This document shows, one piece after another, positions 49,195 to 61,925 of a stretch of 64,000 nt of DNA (its first letter is position 1; each line of letters begins with the position of its first letter). Made by a program: the position numbers and the translations under genes. Under the pieces are notes generated by a model that worked only from the letters and a program-made list of their open reading frames with translations, was not told the DNA's origin and searched no databases. This DNA comes from Stictocephala bisonia (taxonomy: Eukaryota; Arthropoda; Insecta; Hemiptera; Membracidae). The stretch is from NCBI GenBank assembly GCA_035578905.1, contig JAQJVL010002184.1, positions 52,147-116,146 on the forward strand. Direction: 5' to 3'.

Positions 49195-49460
49195 AATGGA
49201 AGTCAGCCATATTGATTTTTCGGCCAATGACCGTAGGTCACGTGGGTCGTGCCTCCGCCCCCCTCCCCAGCAACCTGCCAACCAGTCCCCACCCCACCAC
49301 CTGTTATAAAAGCTGGAAGGTCACTCACCGATTTCAGTCTCAGAGAAACCACTGAAGATGCTACATCACAGTATGGGCGAAACGTCTGGTCACCTTGTAA
49401 ATATTGTAGATAGTACTTAGACGCGGTTGTCACCGGAAACTGTAGATTCTAGTTATGTTA
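49195..49460 (+). mobile_element. Penelope terminal repeat (pLTR) with promoter and leader
   Basis: This follows the endonuclease stop directly. The first ~110 bp are GC-rich (cctccgcccccctccccagc) and lead to a TATA box and initiator, then a leader starting ctcagagaaaccactgaaga and ending ctgtagattctagttatg. The leader is the part shared with both ends of the derivative at 30564-31233. Penelope elements often carry a pLTR downstream of the ORF that doubles as the promoter of the next copy. After the leader an 85-bp tandem array begins. Confidence 0.75.
49305..49341 (+). promoter_or_regulatory. Core promoter of the Penelope pLTR: TATA box plus initiator
   Basis: TATAAAA is at 49305-49311 and TCAGTC at 49334-49339. 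The A of TCAGTC (49336) lies 31 bp from the first T of the TATA box, the standard distance. TCAGTC is an exact match to the arthropod initiator TCAKTY. A 4-of-5 match to the downstream element (acatc for RGWYV) sits at +28 to +32. Predicted start: 49336. Confidence 0.62.
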
Positions 49461-51360
49461 CCCTACTCCCACTTGTTGACCTTGGACCTAAACTATATTA
49501 ATTTTCTTCTTTTGTGACTGCATGTTGTTTATTCTAGTTATATTACCCTACTCGCACTTGTTGACCTTGGACCTAAACTATATTATTTTTCTTCCTTAGT
49601 GACTGCATGTTGTTTATTCTAGTTATGTTACCCTACTCCCACTTGTTGACCTTGGACCTAAACTATATTATTTTTCTTCCTTTGTGACTGCATGTTGTTT
49701 ATTCTAGTTATGTTACCCTACTCCCACTTGTTGACCTTGGACCTAAATTATATTATTTTTCTTCCTTAGTGACTGCATGTTGTTTATTCTAGTTATGTTA
49801 CCCTACTCCCACTTGTTGACCTTGGACCTAAATTATATTATTTTTCTTCCTTAGTGACTGCATGTTGTTTATTCTAGTTATGTTACCCTACTCCCACTTG
49901 TTGACCTTGGACCTAAATTATATTATTTTTCTTCCTTATTGACTGCATGTTGTTTATTCTAGTTATGTTACCCTACTCCCACTTGTTGACCTTGGACCTA
50001 AACTATATTATTTTTCTTCCTTAGTGACTGCAAGTTGTTTATTCTAGTTATGTTACCCTACTCCCACTTGTTGACCTTGGACCTAAATTATATTATTTTT
50101 CTTCCTTAGTGACTGCATGTTGTTTATTCGGTTGAACAGTACGTTAGACTTGTATTCTAGTTATGTTACCCTACTTCCACTTGTTGACCTTGGACCTAAA
50201 CTATATTATTTTTCTTCCTTAGTGACTGTATGTTTTTTATTCTAGTTATGTTACCCTACTCCCACTTGTTGACCTTGGACCTAAACTATATTAATTTTCT
50301 TCCTTAGTGACTGTATGTTTTTTATTCTAGTTATGTTACCCTACTCCCACTTGTTGACCTTGGACCTAAACTATATTATTTTTCTTCCTTAGTGACTGTA
50401 TGTTGTTTTTTCGGCTTTGAACCCCGTACCGGTTAACTTTTATTTTTTTTTTAGTTTTTTTTTTTAACCCCACTCCCCCTTGGGTTTTCCTTGGAAATAA
50501 ACTTTATTTTTTTTCTTCCTTAGTGACTGATGTTTTTTAATTTTAATTATGTTCCCCCCCCCACTCCCATTTTTGACCTTGGGAAACCCAAATTTTATTA
50601 TTTTTTTTCCTTGTGGGCTTTTTTTTTCTTGTTTGTTTTAATTCGGTTGGAAAAGTTTTTTTCCCCCAGGGGCCTTTTTTTTCTAGTTTTGTTACCCCAC
50701 TTCCCCCTTGTTGATTGGACCTAAAATTTTATTTTTTTTTCTTTCCTTTTTGAACTGCATGTTGTTTTTTTTTCGGTTTAACAGTACGTTGACCCTTTTA
50801 TTTAGTTATGTTACCCTATTTCCCCCCTTGTTAACCCTTTGGGACCTTTTTTTATATTAAATTTTTTTCCCTTTTTTTACTGATGTTTTTATTTTTAGTT
50901 ATGTTAAACCCCACTCCAAATTGTTGAAATTTTGGGCCTAAATTTTTATTAAATTTTTTTCCTTTGTGACTGCCCTGTTGTTTATTTAAGTTATGTTACC
51001 CTAATTTCCAAATTGTTGACCTTGGACTAAAATTATTTTTTTCTTCCTTTGGGCTGCATGTTGTTTATTCAAATTTGTTTTCCCTACTCACACTTGGTTA
51101 ACCCTTTGGGCCTTTAAAAAAAAATTAAATTTTCTTTCCCCTTTTTGGGCTTTTCATGTTTTTTATTTAGTTATGTTTCCCTTTCTCCCATTTTTTGACC
51201 CTTTGGGCCTTAAATTTTATTTTTTTTTCTTCCTTTTTGACTGAAAGTTTTTTATTTAGTTTTGTTTCCTACTCCCACTTTTTGGGCCTTGGACCTAAAT
51301 TTTTTATTTTTTTCTTTCCCTTTTGACTGAAAGTTGTTATTCGGATGTTTCCCTACTTAA
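49447..51360. repeat. Tandem array, 85-bp unit, following the Penelope leader
   Basis: Units start ttctagttatgttaccctac at 49447, 49532 and 49617 (period 85) and contain cccacttgttgaccttggac and cttccttagtgactgcatgt. About 11 units are clean to 50404. About as many are recognisable but damaged to about 51360. The first unit begins with the last bases of the Penelope leader (ttctagttatg). One junction, near 50129-50155, carries an extra cggttgaacagtacgttaga. Confidence 0.95.
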
Positions 51361-54300
51361 ATTTTGTTTTTTAAAATTTTATTAAATTTTCTTTCCCTTT
51401 TGAAAGCATTTTTTTATTTAGTTTTTTTTAGGTTAAAAATTTTTTTATTTATTTTTTTTAAAAAATAAAAGTTTTTAAAAACTGTTAAAAATTTTTTCCC
51501 CTTTTGGGTTAAATATCCAAAATTTTTTTTTAAATTTTTTTTTTTGGGATGATGAAAATTTTTTTTAAAAAAGACCTTTCCCAATGTTAAAATTTTGGGC
51601 CAAAAAAAATTTTTTTCCTTTAAAAAGGGATGTTTTTTTTTGTTTGTTTTTGGTTGTTTAAATTTTTTTAAAATTTTTTTTTTTGAACCCAAATTTTATT
51701 TTTTTTTCTTTTAATTTTTGAACCCCCCCTCGGTTTTAATTTGGCCCAATTAATTTTTCCTTTTTATCAAATTTTTTTCTGTTTAGGAATCTTTGGTGGG
51801 AAAAATTTTATTTTTTTTTGGATAAATTTTTTTTTCTTTTTATTTACCCTTTTAAACCCTTTGGGGTTGGGTGGGTAAACTAAAATTTAAATTTTTTTTT
51901 TACTAGGGTTTTTCTTAAAAAAGACCCCTTCCCCCTTTAATTTTGGGCCCAAAAAATAAAATTTTTCTTTAAAGGTGCTTTTTGTTTTTTCTTTTTTTCC
52001 CCAAACTTTTTAGGCCAAATTAAATTTTTTTAGGAAGAAAGTGTTTAAAATTCCTTTTTTTAAAAGTGTTAGCAAAACCAGAGTTTATCCCATTTTTTGG
52101 CCCCCTTACCAAACTAATTTTTTTCTTTTGGGGACTCAAAGTTTTAAATTAAATTCTAGTTTGTTTCTTTTTTTAAAACTTTTTAAAAATTACCTAAAAA
52201 ATTTTTTAGTGTGATTTTTTTACGGTTAAAAGTGTTACTTTTACCCGTTTTGGGTTAATCTCCCATTTTTTTTTGGACCAAAAATAAAAATTTTTTCTTT
52301 CCGAGGGTTTATGTTTTTTTTTTTGGTTGAACCCGGGGTTTTTAAAATTTTATTCCCGAGGACCCCCATTCCCCCGTTGACCGGGGACCAAAAAATTAAT
52401 TTTTTTAGGGGAAAAAAATTTTTTTTGGTTAAATCTTAAAGGGGTTTTTTATTTTTTCCCCACTCCCCGGGAATTGGGTAAAAAATTTAAAGTGAATGGC
52501 AGGGTTTTCCAAAAACTTTTAACTTGGGTTTCCATTTGTTACCCACCCCACCCTTTTCCTTAAACCAAAAATTTTTTTTTTTGTTTAAAAGGAAGGGGGG
52601 GAAAAATTTTATTTAAAAGTTCCAAAATACTTGTTTGGACCTTTGGCCAAAATTTACCCTTTTGAAAGACAAAGGTTGGGTTTTCCAAAAGACAGCAGAA
52701 ATTTTAAGAAACTCCCCATTTTGACCTTGGGCCAAACATAAATTTTTTACCTTTGGGGATTGGGATGGTTTTTTTCCCCCGGTTTTTTTACCCCCCACAA
52801 AACCCTTTTTAAAAAGGAAAAACTTAAAAATTTTTTTTCCCGGAAGATGTTTTTAAGGTTAAAAGGCCCCTTAGAATTGATTTTTTTTCCTTCAAAAATT
52901 CCCTTTTAGTTTAAAACATTGGAAAAAGTTCCCCTTTTATTTTGTTTGTGTTTATTTCATTTAAAAAATGCAAAATTTTTTAAAGATAATTTATGGTCTT
53001 TTTAAATTAAAAAGTTGAATTTTTTCCCGTTGGTTTTTTAGGGAAGGGGTTCCGGAAATTTTAAAAAAAAGCCGTTTTTAAGGAAAATTTTTTCAAAGAA
53101 AAGGGATTAATTTAAAAATTTGTTTTTGTTTTGGTTTTTTGTTTTAATTTTTTTTGGTTTTTTAAAATCTTTAAATAAAAGATTTTTTTTCCTTTTTAAT
53201 CACAATTTAAAATTTTAAAAAGGCCATTTGTAATACTTTTTTTTTTATTAAACCAAAACAACCCTTTTTTGGGAAATTTTTTTTTCTCTTTTTCCCCTTT
53301 TTTGTTCCAAAATTGGGATCAAATTATTTAGGGGTAGTTGGTTTTTTTCTTTCCCTTTTTAAAGGATGGTTTTAAATCTTGGCCAAATTTAAGGGTGCCC
53401 ATTTTTTAATTTTTTAAATTTTTATTTCTTTTTTTGGGGGAAGGCAAAATTTAATAAAAATTTTCAAAAAAAATTTTGAAAAAATTTCTTTAAAAATTCT
53501 CGTTTTTAAAAAATTTAAAAAAAAACCTTTGGGTTGTATTTTTTTTAACCCCATTCTACAACAATTTGAAAATTTTCCCAAAAACTGGGTTAAAAAACTT
53601 GGAAAAAAATTTTTCATTTTTTTAAAAAAATTCCAAAAACTTTTTTTGGTCCCCAAATGTTTTTTTTGTTTTCAATTTCCCCTTTTTTTAATTTCTTTTT
53701 TTTAAATCCTTTTAAAAGTTGGGGTTTCCCGGGGGCCTTTTTATTCATTTTTTTTTCCCTTAAAGGGGGGCCTTTTTTAAAGGTTTTTTCTTTTGTAGGG
53801 GGGTTTCGTTTGGGCCTTTTCACGAAAAATTTCCCCTATTCTAAAATTTAATTTAAAAAAGCTTGGGTTTTTTTGGTTTTTTATATTGGGATTTTTAGTT
53901 TTTTATTTTAATTAAAAACGAGGGTCCCTTTTTATTACAAAAGGGAATTTTAGGAAAAACCTCACCATTGAAAAATTTTTATTAATTTAAACTATAATTA
54001 AAATATTTTTTTGGTTAAATTTTTGAAGTGGGCCCTTTTATGACATTATTTATTTTCCCAAAAAATTTTTCTTTTTAAAAAAGGAATTCCCCTTTGGAAA
54101 AAATTCCCAAATTTTACTGGGTTTTAAAATTTTTTTTGATTGGAAAAATTATTCAAATAAAAAATTTTAAAAATTTAAATTTTAAACGCTTTACTTTCAA
54201 CGGAAGTTTTTTAAATTTTTTTTTTTTTTTTTTTTTTTTTAAAATTTAAAATTTTCTTTCCCCTTTTAATTAATTGTCATTAAACTACATCATTTTAAAT

Positions 54301-57300
54301 TTTCCATGGGTTTTTTGCCCGGGGAGTTCCGACGTTATTGCCGATAAAACGTAAAGCAACGTCGAAGCCGGGTTTTTTTTCCTTAGTTGGGGGATCGGTG
54401 AGTGTTCTTGCACACAGACCACTGGTGGTGATTGTAGGTCACCTTTAAGCCGTTGGTCCCCAGGTTGAGTGTTAGAGAGGGCTGCTTAGCCCTAACTTAC
54501 CGGTTTAAAAATTGATATCTAACCTTTTTTTTTATTAAAAAAATATTCAAAGCAAATTTTATGAAAATTTAAAGTAGAAAATTAAACTCTTATAAAGGAA
54601 AACAATTTCAATTTAATTTGTGAAAAGGGAATTTGTCAATAAAAAACTCATTAAAATTTTCACTTTAGCAATTTTTATTTAAATTTGGGCATTGATTGAT
54701 ATAATTATTTTACGTTATAGTAAAATGATTTTATAATTTTAACCAGAGTTATTAATTTACAACAACACGTAACTTTACAATACAAAACATAAGAAACATT
54801 ATTGAACAGTTAGTTAGTACTATTGTTTTACCAAAGTTAAAGCACGTCGAATCTAAATTTTCATTATTATTATTATTCATTATTAAGATGAATAATCTAC
54901 ATTAAAATAACTAACTTTTAAAAATTTGTTTTTTATAAAAATAATGTGCTTTTTAAAAAATTTTTTTATGTAATGGGAGTTTTGGATCATTTTTCCCAAG
55001 GAATTGGTATGAACAACCAATTTAGGGGCTTTCATTTTCCAAATTTTGGGCCCCCGTTTGGGTATTTGGTCATGTTTAAACCCCCCGGGGTCTGGATTTG
55101 GGTGACAGTATCCCAAGCCCTGGGGTCCCAATTTCCCGAAAAATTTTTAATTTTTTCCTAACCTAAGGGGAAATTTTCCCCCAAACTTTTCCCGGGTTTC
55201 CCAAATTAGATTTTCCCCTGATCTTTCCCAAATACCTTAACTTTTTTTCCCTTTCCATTTTTTTCCCCCAAATTTCCCAAATTTTTAATTTACTAACTAT
55301 TTAAATTCACTTTAAACCCTTTTATATTATTAAAAGGGGACCTTTTTGGCCAAAGCGGGACCCGGGGGACAAAATAAAAATTCCCTTTTTTTTAATATCC
55401 TCCCCCTTTTTTTTGTTTGGCTAATTTAAAAAACTTTTTTGTCCAATTTCATTTTTTCCATGTTAACATTTAAAAATTTTTTTGTTTTGTAATATGACAC
55501 TTTTTTCCCTTTTCCAATAAAATTCCCATTTTTGTCCAAAAAATTTGAAAAAATTTTTTTATGTTAACCCCATATTAAATTTTACTTTTTTTTAAAAAGG
55601 CAAATTTTTTTTTTTTAATTAAAATTTTTAAATTTTTTTTTTAAATGGAAGCTTTTTTTAGAATTTTAAAATTTAAAAAGAAATTTTTTTTAATATTCGG
55701 GTTTTTAAGCGAAAAAAATTAACCCTGGGGAAAAAATTTTTAAAAACCCCCAAACATTAAAGGCGGGGGATAAATTAAAGTAAAAAAAGCCCATTTAAAT
55801 TGGGGAAATTACCCCATTGCAGTTATTGGGTTTAAAAAATTTATTTTTTTTTTTTCTTTCCATTTAAATTACCATTTTTAACTTTTCAAAATTAGGAAAT
55901 TTTTAAAAATACCCCAAGGGAAGCCCGGGTTTCCCCCCCTTCAAAGGTTTTTTCATAAAAAAAAGCATTTCGTTTAATTAAAACAAAAATTTTTTTTTTT
56001 TTTTTATTAAAATTTTTTGCTTAATTTGGGGGGCCCCATTTCATGTTGCTTTTACCCCAAAAAAATGACCCCGGTTTTTTCCCCAATTTTTAAAAAAATT
56101 TTTTAAGGATGTTTAAAAAATTTAAAATTTTAACCCCAAAAATTTTAAAAATTTTCACTTTAAAATTAGTTTGCCTTTTTTCCCTTTTACCCGGGATAAT
56201 TTACCATTTCGGGGGGTCCCGGGGTTATTCAAAACCCCCTTTTCTTTCCCTTTTTTCCAGGGGATTAAAAGTTTTTAAATTTTAAAAATTTTTTAAAAAA
56301 AAGGGAAATTTTTTTATTTAATCTTTTATTTTTTTTAATCAAAAAGGGTTTTTCTTTTCCTTTTAATTAATTTTTTTTTTAAAAAACCTTTTGTTAAAAA
56401 TTGGTCTTACCCTTTAAAATTTTGGTTAAACTTTTTTTTTTAATTAATCTCTTAAAAACCCAAAGGGGGTTTTTAAAACGTTTTTACCCTCCAAAAATTT
56501 TAACCCAAAAAATTTTTTGCTCCCAAAACATAATTCCCTTTTTAAAAAGGAATTAATTTTTAAAATTTTTTTTCCCCATTTTAATTTAAAAACCGACGGG
56601 AAAGGGTATCCCCCTTGGTTTTAACCCCGAAGGGCAATTTTGTTTTAAACAAATTTTATTTTTTCCCAGTAGTGTTGGGGAAAGAAAATTGGTAATTTTT
56701 TTTAAAAAAAGAAAATGGTTTTATTGGGGATTATTGTTCCGTACTTTTTTAAAAAAAGGGCCCAAAAAATTTTTTAAAATTTTTTTTTATAAAAAACCTT
56801 TTCTACTTTTTTTCCTTTGGGAAAAAACAAAAAACCACAAAATTTTTTTTGGAAAATTTTTTTTGGGAAAAACCTTTTTTTAAAAATTTTATCAATTTTT
56901 TTTTTGTTTCCCTAATTTTTTAAAAAGCTAACAAAAAGTTTAATAATTTTAGGGGAATTGTTCCTCCAATTTTTTTCCGATTTTTTAAATTTTTTTTTTT
57001 GGAGGATTTTAAAAAATATTATTCATTTTCCTATTTTTTATTTCCCAATAACTTAAAATAACTTATTTTCCCAATTAAAAAATTTAAAAGTTAAAAATTT
57101 TAAAAATGAAATTTAAACTTTTTAAAAAACCCCAATTCACTTTTGTTTTAAATTTGGGGAGGGTTTTTAAGGAAAGGCGGAAAAAGGGGATTTTGGAAAT
57201 TTTGATTTTTTTCCAAAACTTGGGGGAGGAAACGCCAGGGAACCCAAACCCCCAAAAATTTGGGTTAAAAATAAAAAATAGGGGTTTTTTTTAAAAATTT

Positions 57301-58665
57301 TTTTCCCCATTAAAAATTAAAAAAAATTTTCATAACCGTTTTGGGTTTAAACATTAAAAATTTTTTTAAAATTTTTCTTTTTGAAAATTTAGGTTTAAAA
57401 TTTTTTAAAAATTTGGGGTTTTTAAAATTTTAAATTAATTTTAAAACTCATGCTATTTAAAATTTAAATTTTTAAAAGGAAGGAAACCCTATAAAAATTC
57501 CTTAAGGGCCCAAATTTTCTTGAAAAATTTTTAAAAAAGGTTTTGTTCTTTTTATTTAAAAAAAAAAATTTTTTTTGTTTAAAAAGCCTTTTAAAAAAAA
57601 CCTTTTATTAAAAGTAAAATTTTGGGTTTTTTACTAAATATTTCAGAAAATTATATTCACCATTTTTAAACCCCAAAACTGGCCTAATTTAATGAAAAAC
57701 CGGCATCAAAAGACCCACATTCCCTGGGGGCCTGGGCCTGGGGCTAAAAAAATTCCTCAAAAATTTTAAAACCAACAACCTTTCAAAAGTTAAATTTATA
57801 AACCTCTTTAAAAATTATTTTCACACCAAACCCCTTCAGGATTTTGGGGGCCCCAAAAACCTTCTACGTCCCCAAAAATTTTTTTTAAAATACTAAACAT
57901 CTTAAAAAAATTTTGATGTTTTATTCCCCCTCATTGGGAAATTTTTTTGGTTTAAAACCCCAACCTCAACTTAAATTCCCTTTTAATTTAAATCCTCCAA
58001 AAACTTTTCCCCAAACCCCCTTTTAATTTTTAAAAATTAAAAATAATTTAAATATTATTTTTTTTCCCCAAATTAAAGGTGGCCCCCAAATAATGAAATT
58101 AAAAAAACTTTTAAAATTTTCCCCTAAAAATATTTTAAAAACTAAATTTAAACCCAAACACTACTTAAAATTTTTTATGTCTTTCCTTTTTCCCCCTTAA
58201 AAAATTTATAGTAAATTTAAAAAAAATTTTTTTAAAAATTAAAAAAAATAAAAACCAAAATTTATGATTAATAAAAATAAAATTGTTAAAATTCTATAAT
58301 TTATTTCAATAAAAAAAATTTAAAATTTGGTTTATTAAAATTCTCAAAAAAACCTTTTAAAATTAAAATAAAAAATTTTGAAAAATTTTTTTTAAATTAG
58401 TTTTAAATTTTAAAAAATTCTCCAATAAAAACTCAAAAAAAATTGTGTTCCCCAAAACCCCTTTTCCTTGGGTTGCATTTTAAAAAATAAAAATTCCTTT
58501 TCTTTTTTAAAAATGTTTTAAAAATTTTAAAAATTTTAAAAAACCCACCCTGGTGGTTTAATTTCCCCTTTTTTTCCTTAAAAAAACAATTTCAAAAATT
58601 ATGGAGCCCCCTTTTTAAAACATTAAAAACCCTTATTAAAACCCTTAAACATTTCCAAAAACAAC
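50405..58665. other. Low-quality consensus (block 3, about 8 kb)
   Basis: Dominated by homopolymer strings with no stable words. It begins inside the 85-bp array, whose units fade out over about 1 kb, and stops sharply near 58665. A few islands are normal sequence (54325-54508, about 54690-54900). All open frames here (Lys/Phe/Pro-rich) are products of the homopolymers. True length and content are unknown. Confidence 0.88.
54325..54508 (-). repeat. Dispersed repeat E, copy 2, a clean island in damaged sequence
   Basis: The reverse complement aligns with 1000-1207 in the Jockey remnant, by eye about three quarters identical with gaps (gttagggcta, ccctctctaacactcaacct, accaacggcttaaaggtgac, caccaccagt, ataacgtcggaa). 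Its normal composition among homopolymer strings suggests it was covered by better reads. Nature unknown. Confidence 0.6.
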
Positions 58666-58734
58666 ATCGTAGAGAAACAGACAAATATGAGGAGTAAATT
58701 AGTGTGATTAGTGAAGATGAACGAGTGCAGTTAT

Positions 58735-59070
58735 TGTTACTATCTGAGTTCAACTTAGGTCAGAAAGAACTATTTATTAATAGCACAATAGCCAGGGCAA
58801 CTATGTGACCTATAGCTTAACGTTGAATCCGAACCACGTAGTGTTGGTTTGATTTTCAGCTAATTTCTCTTCCCTACACAATATATGAACCTTTACTACC
58901 ATCCACCATGGACACCCCAGATATCTCAAGTAGTGTCCACGTCGATGAAAACTATTGATTGGACGCCGTGTCGGTATTAAGAGGACCGAGCATGGAACAT
59001 ATCACCTACAATATCCCAAACACTTTGTCCCCAAGTAGCTGGATTACAGCACTGCACCACCAGTGCCGAC
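58735..59070 (+). repeat. Dispersed repeat B, copy 4 (long)
   Basis: Shares gaatccgaaccacgtagt with copy 3, and cacgtcgatgaaaactattg, attggacgcc, tcacctacaatatcccaaac and actttgtccccaagtagc with the other copies. A small open frame at 58959-59153 lies over it but has no known match. Confidence 0.68.
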
Positions 59071-60280
59071 ATCTGTTCCTAAGTAATTTTGTGGGCCAGC
59101 AAGGCAGTTTCAGGGTAAATGCACGAAAAGGACGAACAAGGCTATTGATGTAAAATTATATCTCAGTTGCTAAAAATGTTATTATGTTGTTAAACATTGT
59201 CTTATGTTGTATTGAGATGAGCTATGTACCATTGGGACTTATTTATTGGCAGAGTTTTTTTAACTTTACCTACATTTTTATTTTTATACAATTTATTATT
59301 AGCGAGTCTTTGTAAGTTCTATTATTAAACTTCTACCATTACTGACATTGATTTGAACATTTATTTAAATTATACATTAATAATTAATTGTACCGAATTA
59401 AATTAATCCAATAAGTATAGTTTTGTGATTGTCTTTGAATGTTAGTACTTCATAGTGTAATATTCTAATAAAATACATAAATCTGTAAATATAAAAACCC
59501 ATATTTTCCAAAGAGAGAAAATTGATGAGATTCCTGCTCTTGGTTACACATTCAAACAGTATTCAGTCTCGTTTGCATGCTTTGATAATATTTTTATAAT
59601 AGGCCTAAATACAAATCATTTCAGTTTGGCATTGATATACACACAATTCACAACATATTGTGGGATAAGCCAATCACTGCACTTAGCATATTGAATTTAT
59701 TAATACTTCAGAAATGTAAAAGTTTCTATGTATATTACAACAATTATCATGTAATTTGCCCTAATTACTTAGTTCGTATTTTGTTAAGTGCTTTAGATAT
59801 TATTTTATTGCCATTCCAGCAAGAAATATACTGAACAACATTTACTTATGCTACATGTTAGTAATTAGCGTATGTAATTAATACAATAACAGGGTTAGTT
59901 ATTACTTTAGTGATTTAACAGTCTATTTTAATATTTACCTCATATACAAATATATCACCTATTCCAATTGATTATAAATACGTTATAATATAAGAGTGCT
60001 GTTGCTGTTAAAAACACAACTATAAGGAGTTAATGTATACGTTTAAATATTCTCCCTCCATCATACCTAATTTATATTTCTTGTATATTTTCATTTTAAA
60101 CTAAAAAACTCAATCCACTTTTTATTATTCAAAAATAAAGTAATATAATACATATTTTCATTTATTTTATTAGCTTAGCTTACAAAGTATTGTCTATCAC
60201 CTAATATTTAAAATATTATTTTACTTCATTCTCTCAACGCCGTATGGAAATATAAATATTGACGATAAATCAGTGATAAA
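59071..60280. other. AT-rich unannotated sequence
   Basis: Nothing was recognised in this stretch. Confidence 0.55.
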
Positions 60281-61925
60281 ATGGTAATTCAAGGGTAAAG
60301 TTCCCAAAACACCACTTGGCTGTGTGCCTTAAACGTCAAGCTGAGATAGGTTTATGATGATAATGTATTCACAACTGTTGTGCATAGACACTGCTGGTAA
60401 ACTAGAGTCAGAATGGTAATTCAAGGGTAAAGTTCCCAAAACACCTCTTGGCTGTGTGCCTTAAACGTCAAGCTGAGATAGGTTTAAGATGATAATGTAT
60501 TCACAACTGTTGTGCATAGACACTAAACGTAATTCGCTGTGTGCCTTACACGTCAGGCCGAGATAGGTTTATGATGAAAATGTATTCCAATCTGTAGTGC
60601 ATTGATACTAAGGTTAAACTATAGTCAGAATGATAATTCAAGGGTGAAGTTCCCAAAACACCTTTTGGCTGTGTGCCTTACATGTGAGGCTGAGATAGGT
60701 TTATAATGATAATACATTCACATCTGTTTTGTATAAACACTAAGGGTAAACTTGTGTAAGATTGGTAATTCAAGGGTGAAGTTCCCAAAACACCTTTTGG
60801 CTGTGTGCCTTACACGTCAGGCCGAGATAGGTTTATGATGATAATACGTTCACATCTGTTTTGTATAAACACTAAGGGCAAACTTGTGGAAGATTGGTAA
60901 TTCAAGAGTGAAGTTCCCAAAACACCACTTGGCTGTGTGCCTTACACGTCAGGCCAAGATAGGTTTATGATGATAATACGTTCACATCTGTTTTGTATAA
61001 ACACTAAGGGTAAACTTGTGTAAGATTGGTAATTCAAGGGTGAAGTTCCCAAAACACCATTTGGCTGTGTGCCTTATACGTCAGGCCGAGATAGGTTTAT
61101 GATGATAATACGTTCACATCTGTTTTGTATAAACACCAAGGGCAAACTTGTGGAAGATTGGTAATTCAAGAGTGAAGTTCCCAAAACACCACTTGGCTGT
61201 GTGCCTTACACGTCAGGCCGAGATAGGTTTATGATGATAATACGTTCACATCTGTTTTGTATGAACACTAAGGGTAAACTGGTGCTAGAATGGTAATTCA
61301 AGGGTGAAGTTCCCAAAACACCTCTTGGCTGTGTGCCTTACATGTCTGGCTGAGATATGTTTGTGATGATAATGTATTCACAACTGTTTTGTATAAACAC
61401 TAAGGGTAAACTAGTGCTAGAATGGTAATTCAAGGGTGAAGTTCCCAAAACACCTCTTGGCTGTGTGCCTTGCATGTCTGGCTGAGATATGTTTGTGATG
61501 ATAATGTATTCACAACTGTTGTGTACAGACACTAAGGGTAAACTGGTGCTAGAATGGTAATTCAAGGGTGAAGTTCCAAAAACACCTCTTGGCTGTGTGC
61601 CTTACATGTCTGGCTGAGATATGTTTGTGATGATAATGTATTCACAACTGTTGTGTATAGACACTAAGGGTAAACTGGTGCTAGAATGGTAATTCAAGGG
61701 TGAAGTTCCCAAAACACCTCTTGGCTGTGTGCCTTACATGTCTGGCTGAGATATGTTTGTGATGATAATGTATTCACAACTGTTGTGTATAGACACTAAG
61801 GGTAAACTGGTGCTAGAATGGTAATTCAAGGGTTAAGTTCCCAAAACACCTCTTGGCTGTGTGCCTTACATGTCTGGCTGAGATATGTTTGTGATGACAA
61901 TGTATTCACATATGTTGTTTAGTGC
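60281..61925. repeat. Tandem array, 132-bp unit, about 12.5 copies
   Basis: The word atggtaattcaag occurs at 60281, 60413, 61290, 61422 and 61553, a 131-132-bp period. The unit also contains gttcccaaaacacc, ttggctgtgtgccttac, gagata(g/t)gttt and acactaagggtaaact. The third unit (about 60540) has lost its head. Left copies carry agataggttta, right copies agatatgtttg, so two subfamilies lie side by side. ORFs within are by-products. Confidence 0.96.

Noticed and set aside
49203..49433. 76-codon minus-strand frame also seen at 30657-31178 and 30579-31100
   Set aside because: It is the reverse of the Penelope leader, conserved as DNA because it is part of the element; not as a protein.
51414..57294. 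Lys/Phe/Pro-rich open frames
   Set aside because: They lie in homopolymer-inflated, unreliable consensus.
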